Source: Acidobacteriota bacterium (GTDB taxonomy: Bacteria; Acidobacteriota; Vicinamibacteria; Vicinamibacterales; UBA2999). From it: a DNA stretch of 57,234 bases. The stretch is taken from contig JAGNJW010000032.1 of NCBI GenBank assembly GCA_018000455.1, positions 1-57,234 of the forward strand, given 5' to 3'. The notes below the pieces were generated by a model, which ran no database searches, was not told where the DNA came from, and was given only the letters and a program-made list of their open reading frames with translations. The first letter of the stretch is position 1. Each line of letters starts with the position of its first letter. A program made the translations under genes and the position numbers. Below are positions 36,199 through 47,002 of this stretch, in pieces.

Positions 36199-38673
36199 AT
36201 GCGCTTCCTGCCGGTGGTCGTCGCCGCGGCGGTCACGCTCGGCGTGACGGCCGGCGCCTCGTGGCCGGCGCTGCTCGGGCCCGCCGCCGCCTTGGCCGGG
36301 GCTGGGTGGGCGGCGACGGTGTGGGTCTGGCGCAAGGGCCACGGCCCCTGGCTGGTGCCGCTCGCCGGGTCGACGTTGGCTCTGGTCGGCACGGTGCTCG
36401 GAGCGACGGCCATGCAACGTGCCCTGGCCCCAAGCCTCGTCGCCCTGCTCGAGGTGCACGACGTCCTCCCGGCCGGGGCGTCGCGGGGCGCCAGCCCGAT
36501 TCGTCTCGAGGGGCGGCTGGCCGCCGATGCCGCTCCGTCGGCGCAAGCCGTGCTCTTGCGCGTGGATGTCGGGCGCGTCTGGCTGGGGCCGTGCGCGTGT
36601 CCTACCGCGGCGGCGGGACGCATTCTAGCGTCGGTCGGCGGCGCGGCGGCGGCCTCGGCGATGGGCGACTGGCGCGCCGGCCGCACCGTCGTGCTCACCG
36701 CCACGCTCCGCCGCCCGCGGTCCGCGAGGAACGAGGGCGCGCCGGATGCGGCGATCGAACTGGCCCGGCGCCGCACGGTGCTCATGGCGTCGGTCAAGAG
36801 CGCGCTCGTCGTGGAGGTCGTCGCTCGCGGCGGCTGGGGCAGCGAAGTGGCAGCCGAGATCCGGGTACGAGCGCGGCGGGCCATCGCACGCGCGGCTGGT
36901 CCGGCGACCGAGGCGGCTGGGGTCGGCACGGCCGTACTCATCGGCGATCGCGCCGGGCTGTCGGCGCCGCTCGAAGAGCGCCTGCAGCGGGCAGGCACCT
37001 TCCACGTCATTGCGATCTCGGGCGGCAACATCGCGCTGTGGGCGATGGGGACGCTGTGGGTGACGGGCCGGCTGACCAGGAGGCGGCCGGTCGCTCTGGC
37101 GGCGACGGCCCTGGCGCTGGTAGCCTACGCCGCGGTCGTCGGCGGCGGCGCGTCGGTGCTGCGCGCGACCGGGATGGCGCTCGTCGGGATCGCCACCCAG
37201 TGGCTCGATCAGCGCAGCGCCGCCGTCAACGTCCTGGCGCTCACGGGCGCCGCCCTCGTCGTGGCCGATCCGATCCTGGTCTTCGACGCCGGGTTCTGGC
37301 TCACCACCGCCGCCACCGCGGGCCTGGTGGTGGGGTTGCCGCGGCCCGCCGCGGGAGAGTCGCGCCGGCGCGCCTGGACGCGGGCGCTGCTGCTCACGTC
37401 GGTGTGGGCCGAGGCCGCCCTGCTGCCGCTCGTGGCGACCGTGTTCCAGCAGGTGACGCTGGCCGGCGTCGGTCTTTCGGCGCTGGCCATTCCCGCGATG
37501 TCGGTCGTGCAGCTGGCGGCGCTCGGTGCCGTCATCGCCGACACCAGCCTGCCCGTGCTCCTGCCCGTATGCGGCGTCGTCTTGCGCGCTGCGACCTGGG
37601 CCGTCACCGAATCGGCGCGCCTGGTGGATGTGGTACCCGGGCTGACGTGGCGCGTGCCGCCGCCGTCAGGGCTGGCGGTAGCCGTCTACGGCGTCTCCCT
37701 GGGCGCGTGGCTGTGGGCGCGCCGGCCCGCCGCCGACACGCGTCTGGCCGCGTCCGTGCGACGTTGGGCGCGCCTGGCGGTTCTGTCGTCGGCTCTGTGG
37801 ATCGCGGTATCGCCGGCCACGCTCGTGGCGCCCGCGCCGGGTGACCTGCAGGTGGCCGTGCTCGACGTGGGGCAGGGGGATGCCGTGTTGGTGCGCTTCC
37901 CGAACGGGCGACGCATGCTCGTCGACGCCGGCGGCGCGTCGGTCGAGGGGCGCGATCTGGGGGCACGGGTCATCGGGCCGACGCTCAGGGCCCGAGGCAT
38001 CCGTCGGCTCGATTACCTGGTGGTCACGCACGCGGACATCGACCACATCGGTGGCGCTGCCACGATCGTTGGCGAGTTCCGCCCGGCGGAGGTCTGGACC
38101 GGAGTGCCGGTGGCCGGCGACGGTGCCACCGCCCGCCTTCGCGAGGTGGCCGACGCGACGGGTGCCACGTGGCGGCAAGTGGTGCGCGGCGAACGCCTGC
38201 ACATGGGGGCCGTGCGGCTCGACGTCTTGCATCCGCCGGCGCCGGAGTGGGAGCGCCAGCGCGTTCGCAACGACGACTCGGTCGTGCTGGCCCTGCGCCA
38301 TGGAGCCGTGCGCGTGCTGCTCACGGGAGACATCGGCGCCGAGGTCGAACCCGACGTCGGGCAGGTGGGCGATGACGCTACCGGGGCACCACCAGCCGTG
38401 ACGGTGCTGAAGGTGGCCCACCACGGCAGCGCGGGTGCCACGAGCGCGGCGTGGCTCGAGGCCACCCGGCCGTCGATCGCCATCGTGAGTGCGGGGGCGG
38501 CCAACCCATTCGGTCATCCGGCCGCCGCGGTGTTGGCCCGGCTCAGGGGCATCGGCGCCGAGGTCTGGCGCACCGACGTCGACGGCGAGGTCAGAATCCG
38601 CACCGACGGGCGCGCCGTGGAGGTGCAGTCCTACACCGGACGCCACCGCTGGACGAGCGCTCAGCCGCGATAG
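36199..38673 (+). CDS. comEC: ComEC/Rec2-family DNA uptake channel protein
   Basis: Inner-membrane competence protein. N-terminal membrane helices, an OB-like DUF4131 region, the competence domain (GDRAGLSAPLEERLQRAGTF, VIAISGGNIALW) with several helices, and a C-terminal metallo-beta-lactamase-like domain with VLDVGQGDAVLV and THADIDHIGG. ATG at 36199 gives MRFLPVVVAAAV leading straight into a helix (824 aa); TTG at 36142 is an alternative, with AAGGGG upstream. The 162-bp gap after carB shows nothing else. Ends overlap the convergent VOC gene by 13 bp. Confidence 0.92.
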   Translation: MRFLPVVVAAAVTLGVTAGASWPALLGPAAALAGAGWAATVWVWRKGHGPWLVPLAGSTLALVGTVLGATAMQRALAPSLVALLEVHDVLPAGASRGASPIRLEGRLAADAAPSAQAVLLRVDVGRVWLGPCACPTAAAGRILASVGGAAAASAMGDWRAGRTVVLTATLRRPRSARNEGAPDAAIELARRRTVLMASVKSALVVEVVARGGWGSEVAAEIRVRARRAIARAAGPATEAAGVGTAVLIGDRAGLSAPLEERLQRAGTFHVIAISGGNIALWAMGTLWVTGRLTRRRPVALAATALALVAYAAVVGGGASVLRATGMALVGIATQWLDQRSAAVNVLALTGAALVVADPILVFDAGFWLTTAATAGLVVGLPRPAAGESRRRAWTRALLLTSVWAEAALLPLVATVFQQVTLAGVGLSALAIPAMSVVQLAALGAVIADTSLPVLLPVCGVVLRAATWAVTESARLVDVVPGLTWRVPPPSGLAVAVYGVSLGAWLWARRPAADTRLAASVRRWARLAVLSSALWIAVSPATLVAPAPGDLQVAVLDVGQGDAVLVRFPNGRRMLVDAGGASVEGRDLGARVIGPTLRARGIRRLDYLVVTHADIDHIGGAATIVGEFRPAEVWTGVPVAGDGATARLREVADATGATWRQVVRGERLHMGAVRLDVLHPPAPEWERQRVRNDDSVVLALRHGAVRVLLTGDIGAEVEPDVGQVGDDATGAPPAVTVLKVAHHGSAGATSAAWLEATRPSIAIVSAGAANPFGHPAAAVLARLRGIGAEVWRTDVDGEVRIRTDGRAVEVQSYTGRHRWTSAQPR

Positions 38674-39059
38674 TCCTTGTTCTCGAGCTGAAAGCGGATG
38701 CCGTCGGGGTCGGTGAAGTAGACCTCTGGTTTGTCCTTGCGGATCGTGGCCCTGATGCCCTGCGACTCGGGCTTCGCCGCCATCTGGTTCACGTCGTAGC
38801 TGTCGACGCCGAAGCACACGTGATCGACGCGGCCGGGATTCGGCATCCCGAATGTCTTCTGGAAGAACTGTTTCGACGCTTCGGGATCGGCCACCGCGAG
38901 CGACACGTGATTGAGCGAGAGCGCCGGGATGGGCGGCGCCTGGGCCGCCGCCGTGGCGGCGTCGCTTCCGGCGACCAGCGCGGCCAGGCCCTGCACGAGC
39001 TGGCGGCGGGTGAGCCGGCCGGACTCGAACGCGGTGACGAGTGAGTCGATGGCGATCAC
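38661..39059 (-). CDS. VOC-fold protein with twin-arginine signal
   Basis: Small glyoxalase/bleomycin-resistance-like (VOC) protein: LNHVSLAVADPEASKQFFQKTFGMP, HVCFGVDSYDVNQM and VYFTDPDGIRFQLEN. GTG at 39057-39059 overlaps the mazG stop (GTGA), giving 132 residues that begin with a Tat-like leader: LTRRQLVQGLAALVAG then AATAAAQA. Export is therefore likely, and only one VOC module follows. Substrate unknown. Confidence 0.82.
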   Translation of the reverse strand: MIAIDSLVTAFESGRLTRRQLVQGLAALVAGSDAATAAAQAPPIPALSLNHVSLAVADPEASKQFFQKTFGMPNPGRVDHVCFGVDSYDVNQMAAKPESQGIRATIRKDKPEVYFTDPDGIRFQLENKDYRG

Positions 39060-39919
39060 GGGGCCTCCGGACGAAGGCGCGCGGCCTTCGTTTCGTCGCG
39101 CTTGACGGTCTCCCACAGCGCGTTCTGTTGATCGAGCGTCAGCTCCTTGAGCGTGGTGCCGGCGGCGACGGCGCGCTCCTCCATGCGCGTGAATCGGCCC
39201 TGGAACTTGTCGGCCGCGCGTCTGAGCGCCGCCTCGGGCTCCACGCCGAGCTTGCGGGCGTAGTTGGCGCAGGCGAAGAGCAGATCACCGAGCTCGTCCT
39301 CGAGCGCGTCGGTATCGCCGCTTCGAGCGGCCTCTGTACGCGCGTCGCGCACCTCACCGAGTTCTTCGCCGATCTTCGCCACCACGTCGTCCGGCGTCGT
39401 CCAGTCGAAGCCCACCGTGGCCGCGCGAGCCGTCATCTCGTAGGCGCGCAAGAGTGCCGGCATCGACCGGGGCACGCCGGAGAGCAGCGTCTTGGTCGCC
39501 TGGCCGGCGGCGCCGCGTTCGGCGGCCTTGAGGTCTTCCCACTTCTTGACCACGTCGTCGGCGGTCATCGTGCCCGGCGCGTCCGCCAGCGGCGTGCCGT
39601 CGGGAGTGAAGACGTGCGGGTGCCGTCGAACGAGCTTCTGGGCGATCCCCCCCACCGCGTCGGCGATCGAGAAGTGGCCAGCCTCCTCGGCAATCTGCGC
39701 CAGGAACACCGCTTCGTAGAGGAAGTCGCCGAGTTCCTCGCGGACGGCGTCGAGATCGCCTTTGTCGAGCGCATCGAGCAGCTCGTAGGTTTCCTCGAGC
39801 ACATAGGGCCGAAGCGACTGCAGCGTCTGCTCACGGTCCCACGGGCAGCCGCCCGGGGCGCGCAGCGCCCGCATGATGCGCACGAGGTGGTCGAAGCTGT
39901 CGGCGGCGGGTGTCGGCAT
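39056..39919 (-). CDS. mazG: nucleoside triphosphate pyrophosphohydrolase MazG
   Basis: Hydrolyses NTPs to NMP and PPi. Two MazG helical modules: GGCPWDREQTLQSLRPYVLEE, EELGDFLYEAVFLA, and in the second half KIGEELGEVRDA and EDELGDLLFACANYARKLG carry the EExxD-type metal ligands. 287 residues. Divergent from the DUF1844 gene across a 45-bp gap with overlapping -10-like boxes. Confidence 0.94.
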   Translation of the reverse strand: MPTPAADSFDHLVRIMRALRAPGGCPWDREQTLQSLRPYVLEETYELLDALDKGDLDAVREELGDFLYEAVFLAQIAEEAGHFSIADAVGGIAQKLVRRHPHVFTPDGTPLADAPGTMTADDVVKKWEDLKAAERGAAGQATKTLLSGVPRSMPALLRAYEMTARAATVGFDWTTPDDVVAKIGEELGEVRDARTEAARSGDTDALEDELGDLLFACANYARKLGVEPEAALRRAADKFQGRFTRMEERAVAAGTTLKELTLDQQNALWETVKRDETKAARLRPEAP

Positions 39920-39938
39920 GGCCAGGCGGGTCGGGGCG

Positions 39939-39950
39939 CTATGCTACCAT
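39939..39950. promoter_or_regulatory. overlapping divergent -10 elements, mazG / DUF1844
   Basis: The sequence CTATGCTACCAT offers TATGCT or TG-C-TACCAT for rightward and TG-G-TAGCAT for leftward transcription. Both directions reuse the same bases. Confidence 0.4.
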
Positions 39951-39964
39951 CGAGCGTCTCAGCC

Positions 39965-40255
39965 GTGGCCGACACGACATCTTCCATACCCGACGCCCCA
40001 GTCAGCTTTCTCGCGTTCCTCTACTCGCTCGCCGGTAGTGCCGCCGTGCATTTCGGCGACGTCGCCGACCCGGCCACGGGCGAGAAGCGGCCCGTGAGCC
40101 TGGAGCAGGCCGGGCATGTCATCGAAGTGATGGCGATGCTCGATCAGAAGACGAAGGGCAATCTGACGAGTGAGGAGCGGCAGTTCCTCGAGACCGTGCT
40201 CTACGAGCTGCGGATGCGATTTGTCGCGCTCAAGGGCACGAGCGGGCATCCCTGA
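39965..40255 (+). CDS. DUF1844 protein
   Basis: Small conserved protein of unknown role: VSFLAFLYSLAGSAAVHFGDV, HVIEVMAMLDQKTKGNLTSEE, FLETVLYELRMRFV. About 96 residues from the GTG at 39965; an in-frame ATG at 39941 would add MLPSSVSA but lies on the promoter-like sequence. Overlaps the next gene by one base (TGATG). Confidence 0.82.
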   Translation: MADTTSSIPDAPVSFLAFLYSLAGSAAVHFGDVADPATGEKRPVSLEQAGHVIEVMAMLDQKTKGNLTSEERQFLETVLYELRMRFVALKGTSGHP

Positions 40256-41076
40256 TGCCGTCTCTGCGCGTCACGTTCCTCGGCACCGGGACGTCGCACG
40301 GGGTGCCGATGATCGGATGCCGCTGCCTGGTGTGCCGCTCGAGCGATCCGCACGACCGGCGTCTCAGGCCGTCGATCCATCTGGCGGTGACCGGGGGGCC
40401 GTCCCTGCTCGTCGACACGGCCACCGATCTTCGTCAGCAGGCGCTCGTCAACGACATCACGCGCGTGGACGCCGTGCTCTTCACCCATAGTCACGCCGAC
40501 CACGTGATGGGGCTCGACGAGCTGCGGCGGTTCAACGTGCTCGGGGGACGGCGGCTGCCGGTCTACGCCGCGCCGTCGACGGCAGCCGAACTCCGGAGAA
40601 CCTTCTCCTACGCCTTCTCGCCGCCGGCCGTGCAGGGGGGCGGCGTGCCGGAGCTCTCGCTCGTCGAGATCGACGGACCGTTCGAGGTCGAGGGCGTGGC
40701 CGTGCAGCCGGTGCCGATCATGCACGGCCCGCAGCCGATCCTCGGCTTCCGGATCGGCCGCTTCGCCTACCTGACCGACTGCAACGCCGTGCCCGAGTCG
40801 TCGATGGCGCTGCTCGGCGGGCTCGAGGTCCTGGTGCTCGATGCGCTGCGCCACCGCCCGCACCCGACGCACTTCTCGCTGACAGAAGCCGTGGCCGTTG
40901 CCACGCGGATCGGGGCCCGCCAGACCTACTTCACCCACGTCTGTCACGACCTGCCGCACGCGGCGACCTGCGCTGACCTGCCGGCGGGCATGGCGCTCGG
41001 CTACGACGGGCAGGTCGTGACCCTCGACGACGTGCCGTGCGCGCCGGTGACGGTGGTCGGCGGAGGAGCGGCGTAG
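40255..41076 (+). CDS. MBL-fold metallohydrolase, PhnP-like
   Basis: Phosphodiesterase-type metallo-beta-lactamase fold: FLGTGTSHGVPMIGCRCLVC at the start (with the Cys pair typical of PhnP-like proteins), metal-binding THSHADHVMG, and later LTDCNAVP and VLDALRHRPHPTHFSL. 273 residues. Possibly acts on cyclic phosphodiesters; the exact substrate is not readable. Ribosome site GGAGGAG for ribF lies within its 3' end. Confidence 0.88.
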   Translation: MPSLRVTFLGTGTSHGVPMIGCRCLVCRSSDPHDRRLRPSIHLAVTGGPSLLVDTATDLRQQALVNDITRVDAVLFTHSHADHVMGLDELRRFNVLGGRRLPVYAAPSTAAELRRTFSYAFSPPAVQGGGVPELSLVEIDGPFEVEGVAVQPVPIMHGPQPILGFRIGRFAYLTDCNAVPESSMALLGGLEVLVLDALRHRPHPTHFSLTEAVAVATRIGARQTYFTHVCHDLPHAATCADLPAGMALGYDGQVVTLDDVPCAPVTVVGGGAA

Positions 41077-41078
41077 CG

Positions 41079-42017
41079 ATGGATGTCGTCTACTTCCCGG
41101 ACGATCCGCGTCCGCCGCGCTGGAGGAGCCCGGTGCTCGCCCTCGGCAACTTCGATGGTCTGCATCGCGGACACCAGAAGATCGTCGAGCGGATCAGACG
41201 CGGCGCCGCCGATCGTGGCGCCACCGCGCTCGTGCTCACCTTCGACCCCCATCCGCCGCGAGTCGTGCGTCCCGACAAGGCGCCGGCGCTGCTGATGACG
41301 ATGTCGCAGAAGCTGGCGGCTCTCGAGCGGGCCGGCCTGCACGGCGTGGCGGTGGTGCGCTTCACGGAGGCGTTTTCGCGCTTGTCGCCCGAGCAGTTCG
41401 TGCGGCAGGTGCTGGTCGACTGGCTGCGGGTGTCGGAGGTATGGGTCGGCGCGGATTTCCTGTTCGGCCACGAACGGTCGGGCACGTTCTCGACCCTGCG
41501 CAGCCTGGGCGGGCAATACGGGTTCAAGGCCGAGAAGATTGACCCGGTGCGCTACAAGGAGTTCGTCGTGTCGAGCACGCGGATTCGGCGCCTTGTGGCC
41601 GAGGGCCGGGTGGACGAGGCCGGGGCGCTGCTCGGACATCACTACACGATCGACGGCGTCATCACCAGTGGCGCCGGTCGCGGCCACGCGCTGGGGTTCC
41701 CTACCGCCAACCTTTCGACTGACAATGAGCTGGTGCCGCCCACCGGGGTCTACGCCACAACCGCAGAACTGCAGGGCACGCGGTGGCCCGCCGTGACGAA
41801 CATCGGGGTCCGCCCGACGTTCGAGACGGCTGGTCCGGTCACGATCGAGACACACCTGCTCGGCCTCGATGCCGATGTCTACGGCGAGCACCTGGCGCTC
41901 AGCTTCATCCAGCGGCTGCGCGACGAGCGGAAGTTCGCGGACGTGGACGCGCTACGCGAGCAGATCGCGGCCGACGTCAGGCGCGCCGGGCGGCTGTTTC
42001 ACAACATCTCGGTATGA
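41079..42017 (+). CDS. ribF: bifunctional riboflavin kinase / FAD synthetase
   Basis: Makes FMN and FAD. N-terminal nucleotidyltransferase with LALGNFDGLHRGHQKIV and TFDPHPPRV, the STRIRRLVAEG motif, then the riboflavin kinase domain with GRGHALGFPTANL and the ending RLRDERKFADVDALREQI. 312 residues. ATG at 41079 has GGAGGAG 10 nt upstream. ATGA overlap with the next gene. Confidence 0.95.
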   Translation: MDVVYFPDDPRPPRWRSPVLALGNFDGLHRGHQKIVERIRRGAADRGATALVLTFDPHPPRVVRPDKAPALLMTMSQKLAALERAGLHGVAVVRFTEAFSRLSPEQFVRQVLVDWLRVSEVWVGADFLFGHERSGTFSTLRSLGGQYGFKAEKIDPVRYKEFVVSSTRIRRLVAEGRVDEAGALLGHHYTIDGVITSGAGRGHALGFPTANLSTDNELVPPTGVYATTAELQGTRWPAVTNIGVRPTFETAGPVTIETHLLGLDADVYGEHLALSFIQRLRDERKFADVDALREQIAADVRRAGRLFHNISV

Positions 42018-42376
42018 CCATGAGCCCGCTTTCGTTCGAATTCACGATGCAGGTCAGCAGCGGCCGCGCCATGCTCGGCGCGGTGCGCGACCTGGCATCG
42101 CAGGTGGCGAGCTACGCCGGTGGCCAGGCGCTGGCGTCGGCCGTGGCCGACGAGGTGGTCACGGCGGCCGAGGCGGCGATTGCGGCCGGCCGCGGCGATG
42201 GCACGCCGATCGACGTCCGGTTCCGGCGCACCGGCGACTGCCTCGAGGTGTTCGTCTCGGGCGGGTCGGCGACCACGCTCGCCGCCGCGCCGCTGTCGCG
42301 CGGGCACGGGATGTCGGTCGACTGGCTGGACGACGGCGGACGTCCCGTGTGCCATATCCGCCAGGCGATGGCGTAA
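42014..42376 (+). CDS. small hypothetical protein, weakly RsbW/HATPase-like
   Basis: 120 residues. The pattern VADEVVTAAEAAIAAG followed by PIDVRFRRTGDCLEVFVSGG, and SRGHGMSVDWLDDGG, recalls the anti-sigma-factor histidine kinase-like fold. The N-box Asn normally seen in the first helix is missing, so ATP binding is doubtful. Coupled to ribF by ATGA and followed by cysS after 8 nt. Function unknown. Confidence 0.6.
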   Translation: MTMSPLSFEFTMQVSSGRAMLGAVRDLASQVASYAGGQALASAVADEVVTAAEAAIAAGRGDGTPIDVRFRRTGDCLEVFVSGGSATTLAAAPLSRGHGMSVDWLDDGGRPVCHIRQAMA

Positions 42377-42384
42377 GGACCTCA

Positions 42385-43797
<1,413 letters not shown>

Positions 43798-43803
43798 GGA
43801 GCG

Positions 43804-45138
43804 ATGGACGCGCCACACCTGAAGACGTCACTGCCGGGGCCCAAGGCCAAGGCCCTCATCGAACGCGATGGCCGAGTCGTATCGCCGTCCTACACCCGCG
43901 ACTACCCGTTCGTGATCGCCCGTGGCGTTGGCGCGACGGTCGAGGACGTCGACGGCAACGTCTTCCTCGACTGCGCCGCCGGCATCGCGGTGAACTCGAC
44001 CGGCCACGCCCATCCCACGGTCGTGGCTGCGATTGTCGATCAGGCGCAGAAGTTCCTGCACATGTCGGGCACCGACTTCTACTACGAGCCGCAGGTGAAG
44101 CTGGGTGAGGACCTGGCCGCCAGCGCGCCGTTCACGGGCCCGGCTCGTACCTTCTTCGCCAACTCCGGTACCGAGGCCAACGAAGCGGCCATCAAGCTGG
44201 CGCGCTACCAGACCAAGCGCTTCGGGATTCTCGGCTTCCTCGGCAGCTTCCACGGCCGCACGCTGGGTGCGCTGTCGCTCACCTCGAGCAAGGCGGTGCA
44301 GCGCCGCGGGTTCGGCCCGATGGCGCCCGGGACGTTCCATGCTCCGTATGCCACCTGCTACCGCTGTCCTGTTGGCCTGACGCCCGATCGCTGCGGCGCC
44401 GAATGTCTGGACTTCCTCGAGGACCAGGTGCTCGTGCACCTCATCTCGCCAGACGACGTCGCCGCCGTAATGGTCGAGCCGATCCAGGGCGAGGGCGGCT
44501 ATGTCGTGCCGCCCAAGGCGTTCCACGAGCGGCTGCGGGCCCTCACGACCAAGCACGGCATGCTGCTCATGGTCGACGAGGTGCAGTCGGGAATGGGCCG
44601 CACCGGCAAGATGTGGGCGATCGAGCACTTCGGCGTGCAGCCGGATGTGCTCACGGCGGCCAAGGGCATCGCCTCGGGTCTGCCGCTCGGCGTGATGGTG
44701 GCCAAAGCTGACGTGATGGCGTGGCCCCCGGGCGCGCACGCCAGCACGTTTGGCGGCAATCCCGTGTCGTGCGCGGCGGCCATCGCCACGATCGAACTGC
44801 TGCGCACCTCGCTCGTGAAGAACGCGGCCGAGGTCGGCGACCACCTCCAGCAGGGCCTCCGGGCGCTGATGGACAAGCACGCCATCATCGGGGACGTGCG
44901 CGGCAAGGGCTTGATGGTCGGGGTCGAGCTGGTGCGCGATCGAGCCACCAAGGAGCGCGCCACCACCGAGCGCAATGCCGTCGTGAACGAGGCCTTCACG
45001 CGCGGGATGCTGATCCTCGGGGCCGGCCAGAACGCGGTCCGCTTCTCGCCGCCGCTGGTGCTCTCGAAGGCCCAGGCCGATACCGCCATCCGTCTCTTCG
45101 ACGAGTCGCTGACGGCAGTGACGACGCGGGGGAAGTAG
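43804..45138 (+). CDS. class III aminotransferase (acetylornithine/4-aminobutyrate family)
   Basis: PLP enzyme moving an amino group to 2-oxoglutarate. FFANSGTEANEAAIKLAR, GFLGSFHGRTLG, MVDEVQSGMGRTG and the PLP Lys in LTAAKGIASGLPLG. A CYRCPVGLTPDRCGAEC insert occurs, seen in a subgroup often labelled acetylornithine aminotransferase family; members may prefer 4-aminobutyrate, ornithine or other omega-amines. 444 residues. Six nt after cysS. Substrate unsettled. Confidence 0.88.
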   Translation: MDAPHLKTSLPGPKAKALIERDGRVVSPSYTRDYPFVIARGVGATVEDVDGNVFLDCAAGIAVNSTGHAHPTVVAAIVDQAQKFLHMSGTDFYYEPQVKLGEDLAASAPFTGPARTFFANSGTEANEAAIKLARYQTKRFGILGFLGSFHGRTLGALSLTSSKAVQRRGFGPMAPGTFHAPYATCYRCPVGLTPDRCGAECLDFLEDQVLVHLISPDDVAAVMVEPIQGEGGYVVPPKAFHERLRALTTKHGMLLMVDEVQSGMGRTGKMWAIEHFGVQPDVLTAAKGIASGLPLGVMVAKADVMAWPPGAHASTFGGNPVSCAAAIATIELLRTSLVKNAAEVGDHLQQGLRALMDKHAIIGDVRGKGLMVGVELVRDRATKERATTERNAVVNEAFTRGMLILGAGQNAVRFSPPLVLSKAQADTAIRLFDESLTAVTTRGK

Positions 45139-45180
45139 CGCCGAGCGGGCCGGCGGACTGGCCCTTGCAACCGGCCGTGC

Positions 45181-45552
45181 ATGACGCATGCACGGCAGGC
45201 CCTCGGCCTCGAGGGCGAAACGCGCGCCTGCCTGGCCGTTGAAGCCCGCGGATACCGCGTCATGGCGCGGCGCTATCGCACGCGCCACGGCGAGATCGAT
45301 ATCGTCGCCCGCCACGATGGCGCGATCGTGTTCGTGGAAGTCAAGACGCGGCGTGGGAGCGTGTTTGGCGATCCCGCCGCCGCCGTCACGTGGCAGAAAC
45401 AGCGACGGCTGGTGGCCATGGCGGTCGACTACCTGGCCCGCCACCACCTGGAACGGGCGATGGTACGGTTCGATGTCGTATGCGTTGAGTTCGGCCGGAA
45501 TCATCCGCCGGTCATCACCGTGATCCGCGACGCCTTTCGCCCCGGCTGGTAG
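45181..45552 (+). CDS. YraN / UPF0102 family protein
   Basis: Predicted nuclease-fold protein of the PD-(D/E)xK type. GEIDIVARHDGAIVFVEVKTRR contains the Asp and the ExK motif; GYRVMARRYRTRHGEID is the family start. 123 residues. ATG at 45181 is used; no strong ribosome site. Biological role not established. Confidence 0.87.
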   Translation: MTHARQALGLEGETRACLAVEARGYRVMARRYRTRHGEIDIVARHDGAIVFVEVKTRRGSVFGDPAAAVTWQKQRRLVAMAVDYLARHHLERAMVRFDVVCVEFGRNHPPVITVIRDAFRPGW

Positions 45553-45575
45553 CGTTCGGTGTACGCTTGGGCCCG

Positions 45576-46571
45576 ATGTCAGAATGGCGTGCCGATCCCG
45601 TGACGGGGCAGTGGACGATCGTGGCCGACGACCTGCCGGTTTCGCGGCGCGACTTCGTCGTCGATGGCATCAGCCGCCCGCTCGACTCGCCGTGCCCGCT
45701 CTGCGAGGGGCGCGAGCTCACGGCGGGTCACGAGATCACGGCGGTCCGCGATGGCTCATCGGCCGACGGCCCCGGGTGGTCGCTGCGGGTGGTGCCGAAT
45801 CGGGTGCCGGCGCTGAGGGTCGAGGCTGGTATGAGCGGCGGCCAGGATGGCCTGTTCGTGCATCGGCCGGGCCTGGGAGCCCACGAGGTGGTGGTCGAGA
45901 CTCCCAGCCACGACGTGTCGTGGTTCACGATGAGCGCCGACGAGCTCGCGCGGATCTTCGCGGCCTGGCGAGACCGGATGGCCGACCTGCGCCGCGACGG
46001 GCGTCTCAGGGCCGTCGTGGCCTTCAAGAACCATGGCGCCGAAGCCGGCGCGCGCCTGGCGCACGCGCACTCCCAGATCGTGGCCACGCCGCTCGTGCCG
46101 CCCGCGATCGTGCAGGAGGTGGAAGCGGCACGGCGTCACCACACGGCCACCGGCACCTGCCTGTTCTGCGAGCTGGTTGCGCAGGAGCGGGCCGCCGGCG
46201 TGCGCGTGGTCGCCGAGATGGCCGGGCACGTCGCCTTGGCGCCCTACGCGTCGCGTACGCCGTTCGAGACGTGGCTGCTGCCGCAGCACCACCGGGCGCG
46301 GTTCGACGAGGCAACGGCCGACGACCTGGCCGGCCTCGCGGCGTTGCTACGCCACGTGCTCGGGCACATGGGGCGCGAACTGGAGCGGCCAGCCTTCAAC
46401 GCCGTCCTGCATTCGGCCCCCTTCGACGAGACGGGCGACGATGCCTATCATTGGCATCTCGAACTCGTGCCGCGCGTGCTGCGCGCCACCGGTCTCGACG
46501 TTGCCGCCGGCCTGCCCATCAATCCCGTGCCGCCGGAGAAGGCTGCGCGTGTGCTGGGGGGCGGCGGATAG
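45576..46571 (+). CDS. galT: galactose-1-phosphate uridylyltransferase
   Basis: Leloir-pathway enzyme exchanging UMP between UDP-glucose and galactose-1-phosphate. RADPVTGQWTIVA start, CPLCEG zinc-type Cys pair, VPNRVPALRVE, and FKNHGAEAGARLAHAHSQIVATP where the HxH active-site segment reads HAHSQ rather than the usual HPHSQ. 331 residues. A TACGCT box ends 8 nt before the ATG (45576), another possible leaderless start. Related uridylyl/adenylyl transferases cannot be wholly excluded. Confidence 0.88.
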   Translation: MSEWRADPVTGQWTIVADDLPVSRRDFVVDGISRPLDSPCPLCEGRELTAGHEITAVRDGSSADGPGWSLRVVPNRVPALRVEAGMSGGQDGLFVHRPGLGAHEVVVETPSHDVSWFTMSADELARIFAAWRDRMADLRRDGRLRAVVAFKNHGAEAGARLAHAHSQIVATPLVPPAIVQEVEAARRHHTATGTCLFCELVAQERAAGVRVVAEMAGHVALAPYASRTPFETWLLPQHHRARFDEATADDLAGLAALLRHVLGHMGRELERPAFNAVLHSAPFDETGDDAYHWHLELVPRVLRATGLDVAAGLPINPVPPEKAARVLGGGG

Positions 46572-46596
46572 GCGCGGCCACGCAAATGGCAGCTGC

Positions 46597-46625
46597 TTGC
46601 CGGGGATCGTGGCATTTGTTACACT
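46597..46625 (+). promoter_or_regulatory. tRNA-Gly promoter
   Basis: TTGCCG, 17-bp spacer, TACACT; 16 nt before the tRNA 5' end. The best -35/-10 pair in the core region of this window. Confidence 0.7.
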
Positions 46626-46641
46626 GCCAAGGCGTTCCTGG

Positions 46642-46716
46642 GCGGGAATAACTCAGTGGTAGAGTGCGACCTTGCCAAGGTCGAAGTCGCGGGTTCGAAT
46701 CCCGTTTCCCGCTCCA
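46642..46716 (+). tRNA. tRNA-Gly (anticodon GCC)
   Basis: Acceptor GCGGGAA pairs with TTCCCGC; T arm GGGTTCGAATCCC; anticodon stem CGACC/GGTCG with loop TTGCCAA, anticodon 46674-46676. The CCA end is encoded. Confidence 0.96.
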
Positions 46717-46836
46717 ACCTTCGCCCCAGAACGCCGGGCCCTGGGAGTCTCGCCGAAGCCAGCAGGGCAACGGCCGACGGCCTCGCTGCTGTGAGACACT
46801 AGCCCCCGACCAGAACGTCCCCATCCCATTCCAAGC

Positions 46837-46910
<74 letters not shown>

Positions 46911-47002
46911 ACATCACTCAGCAAAATCGAATCGGCTGCGGAACGCGACGCCGTTCGCGACGTCAACCGTAGCTCGAACCGCAGCGAGCCGGGCCGACGC
47001 GG

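Noticed and set aside
42014..42376. Confident anti-sigma kinase (RsbW) annotation
   Set aside because: The Asn of the N-box is missing and no sigma factor or antagonist gene is nearby; left as hypothetical.
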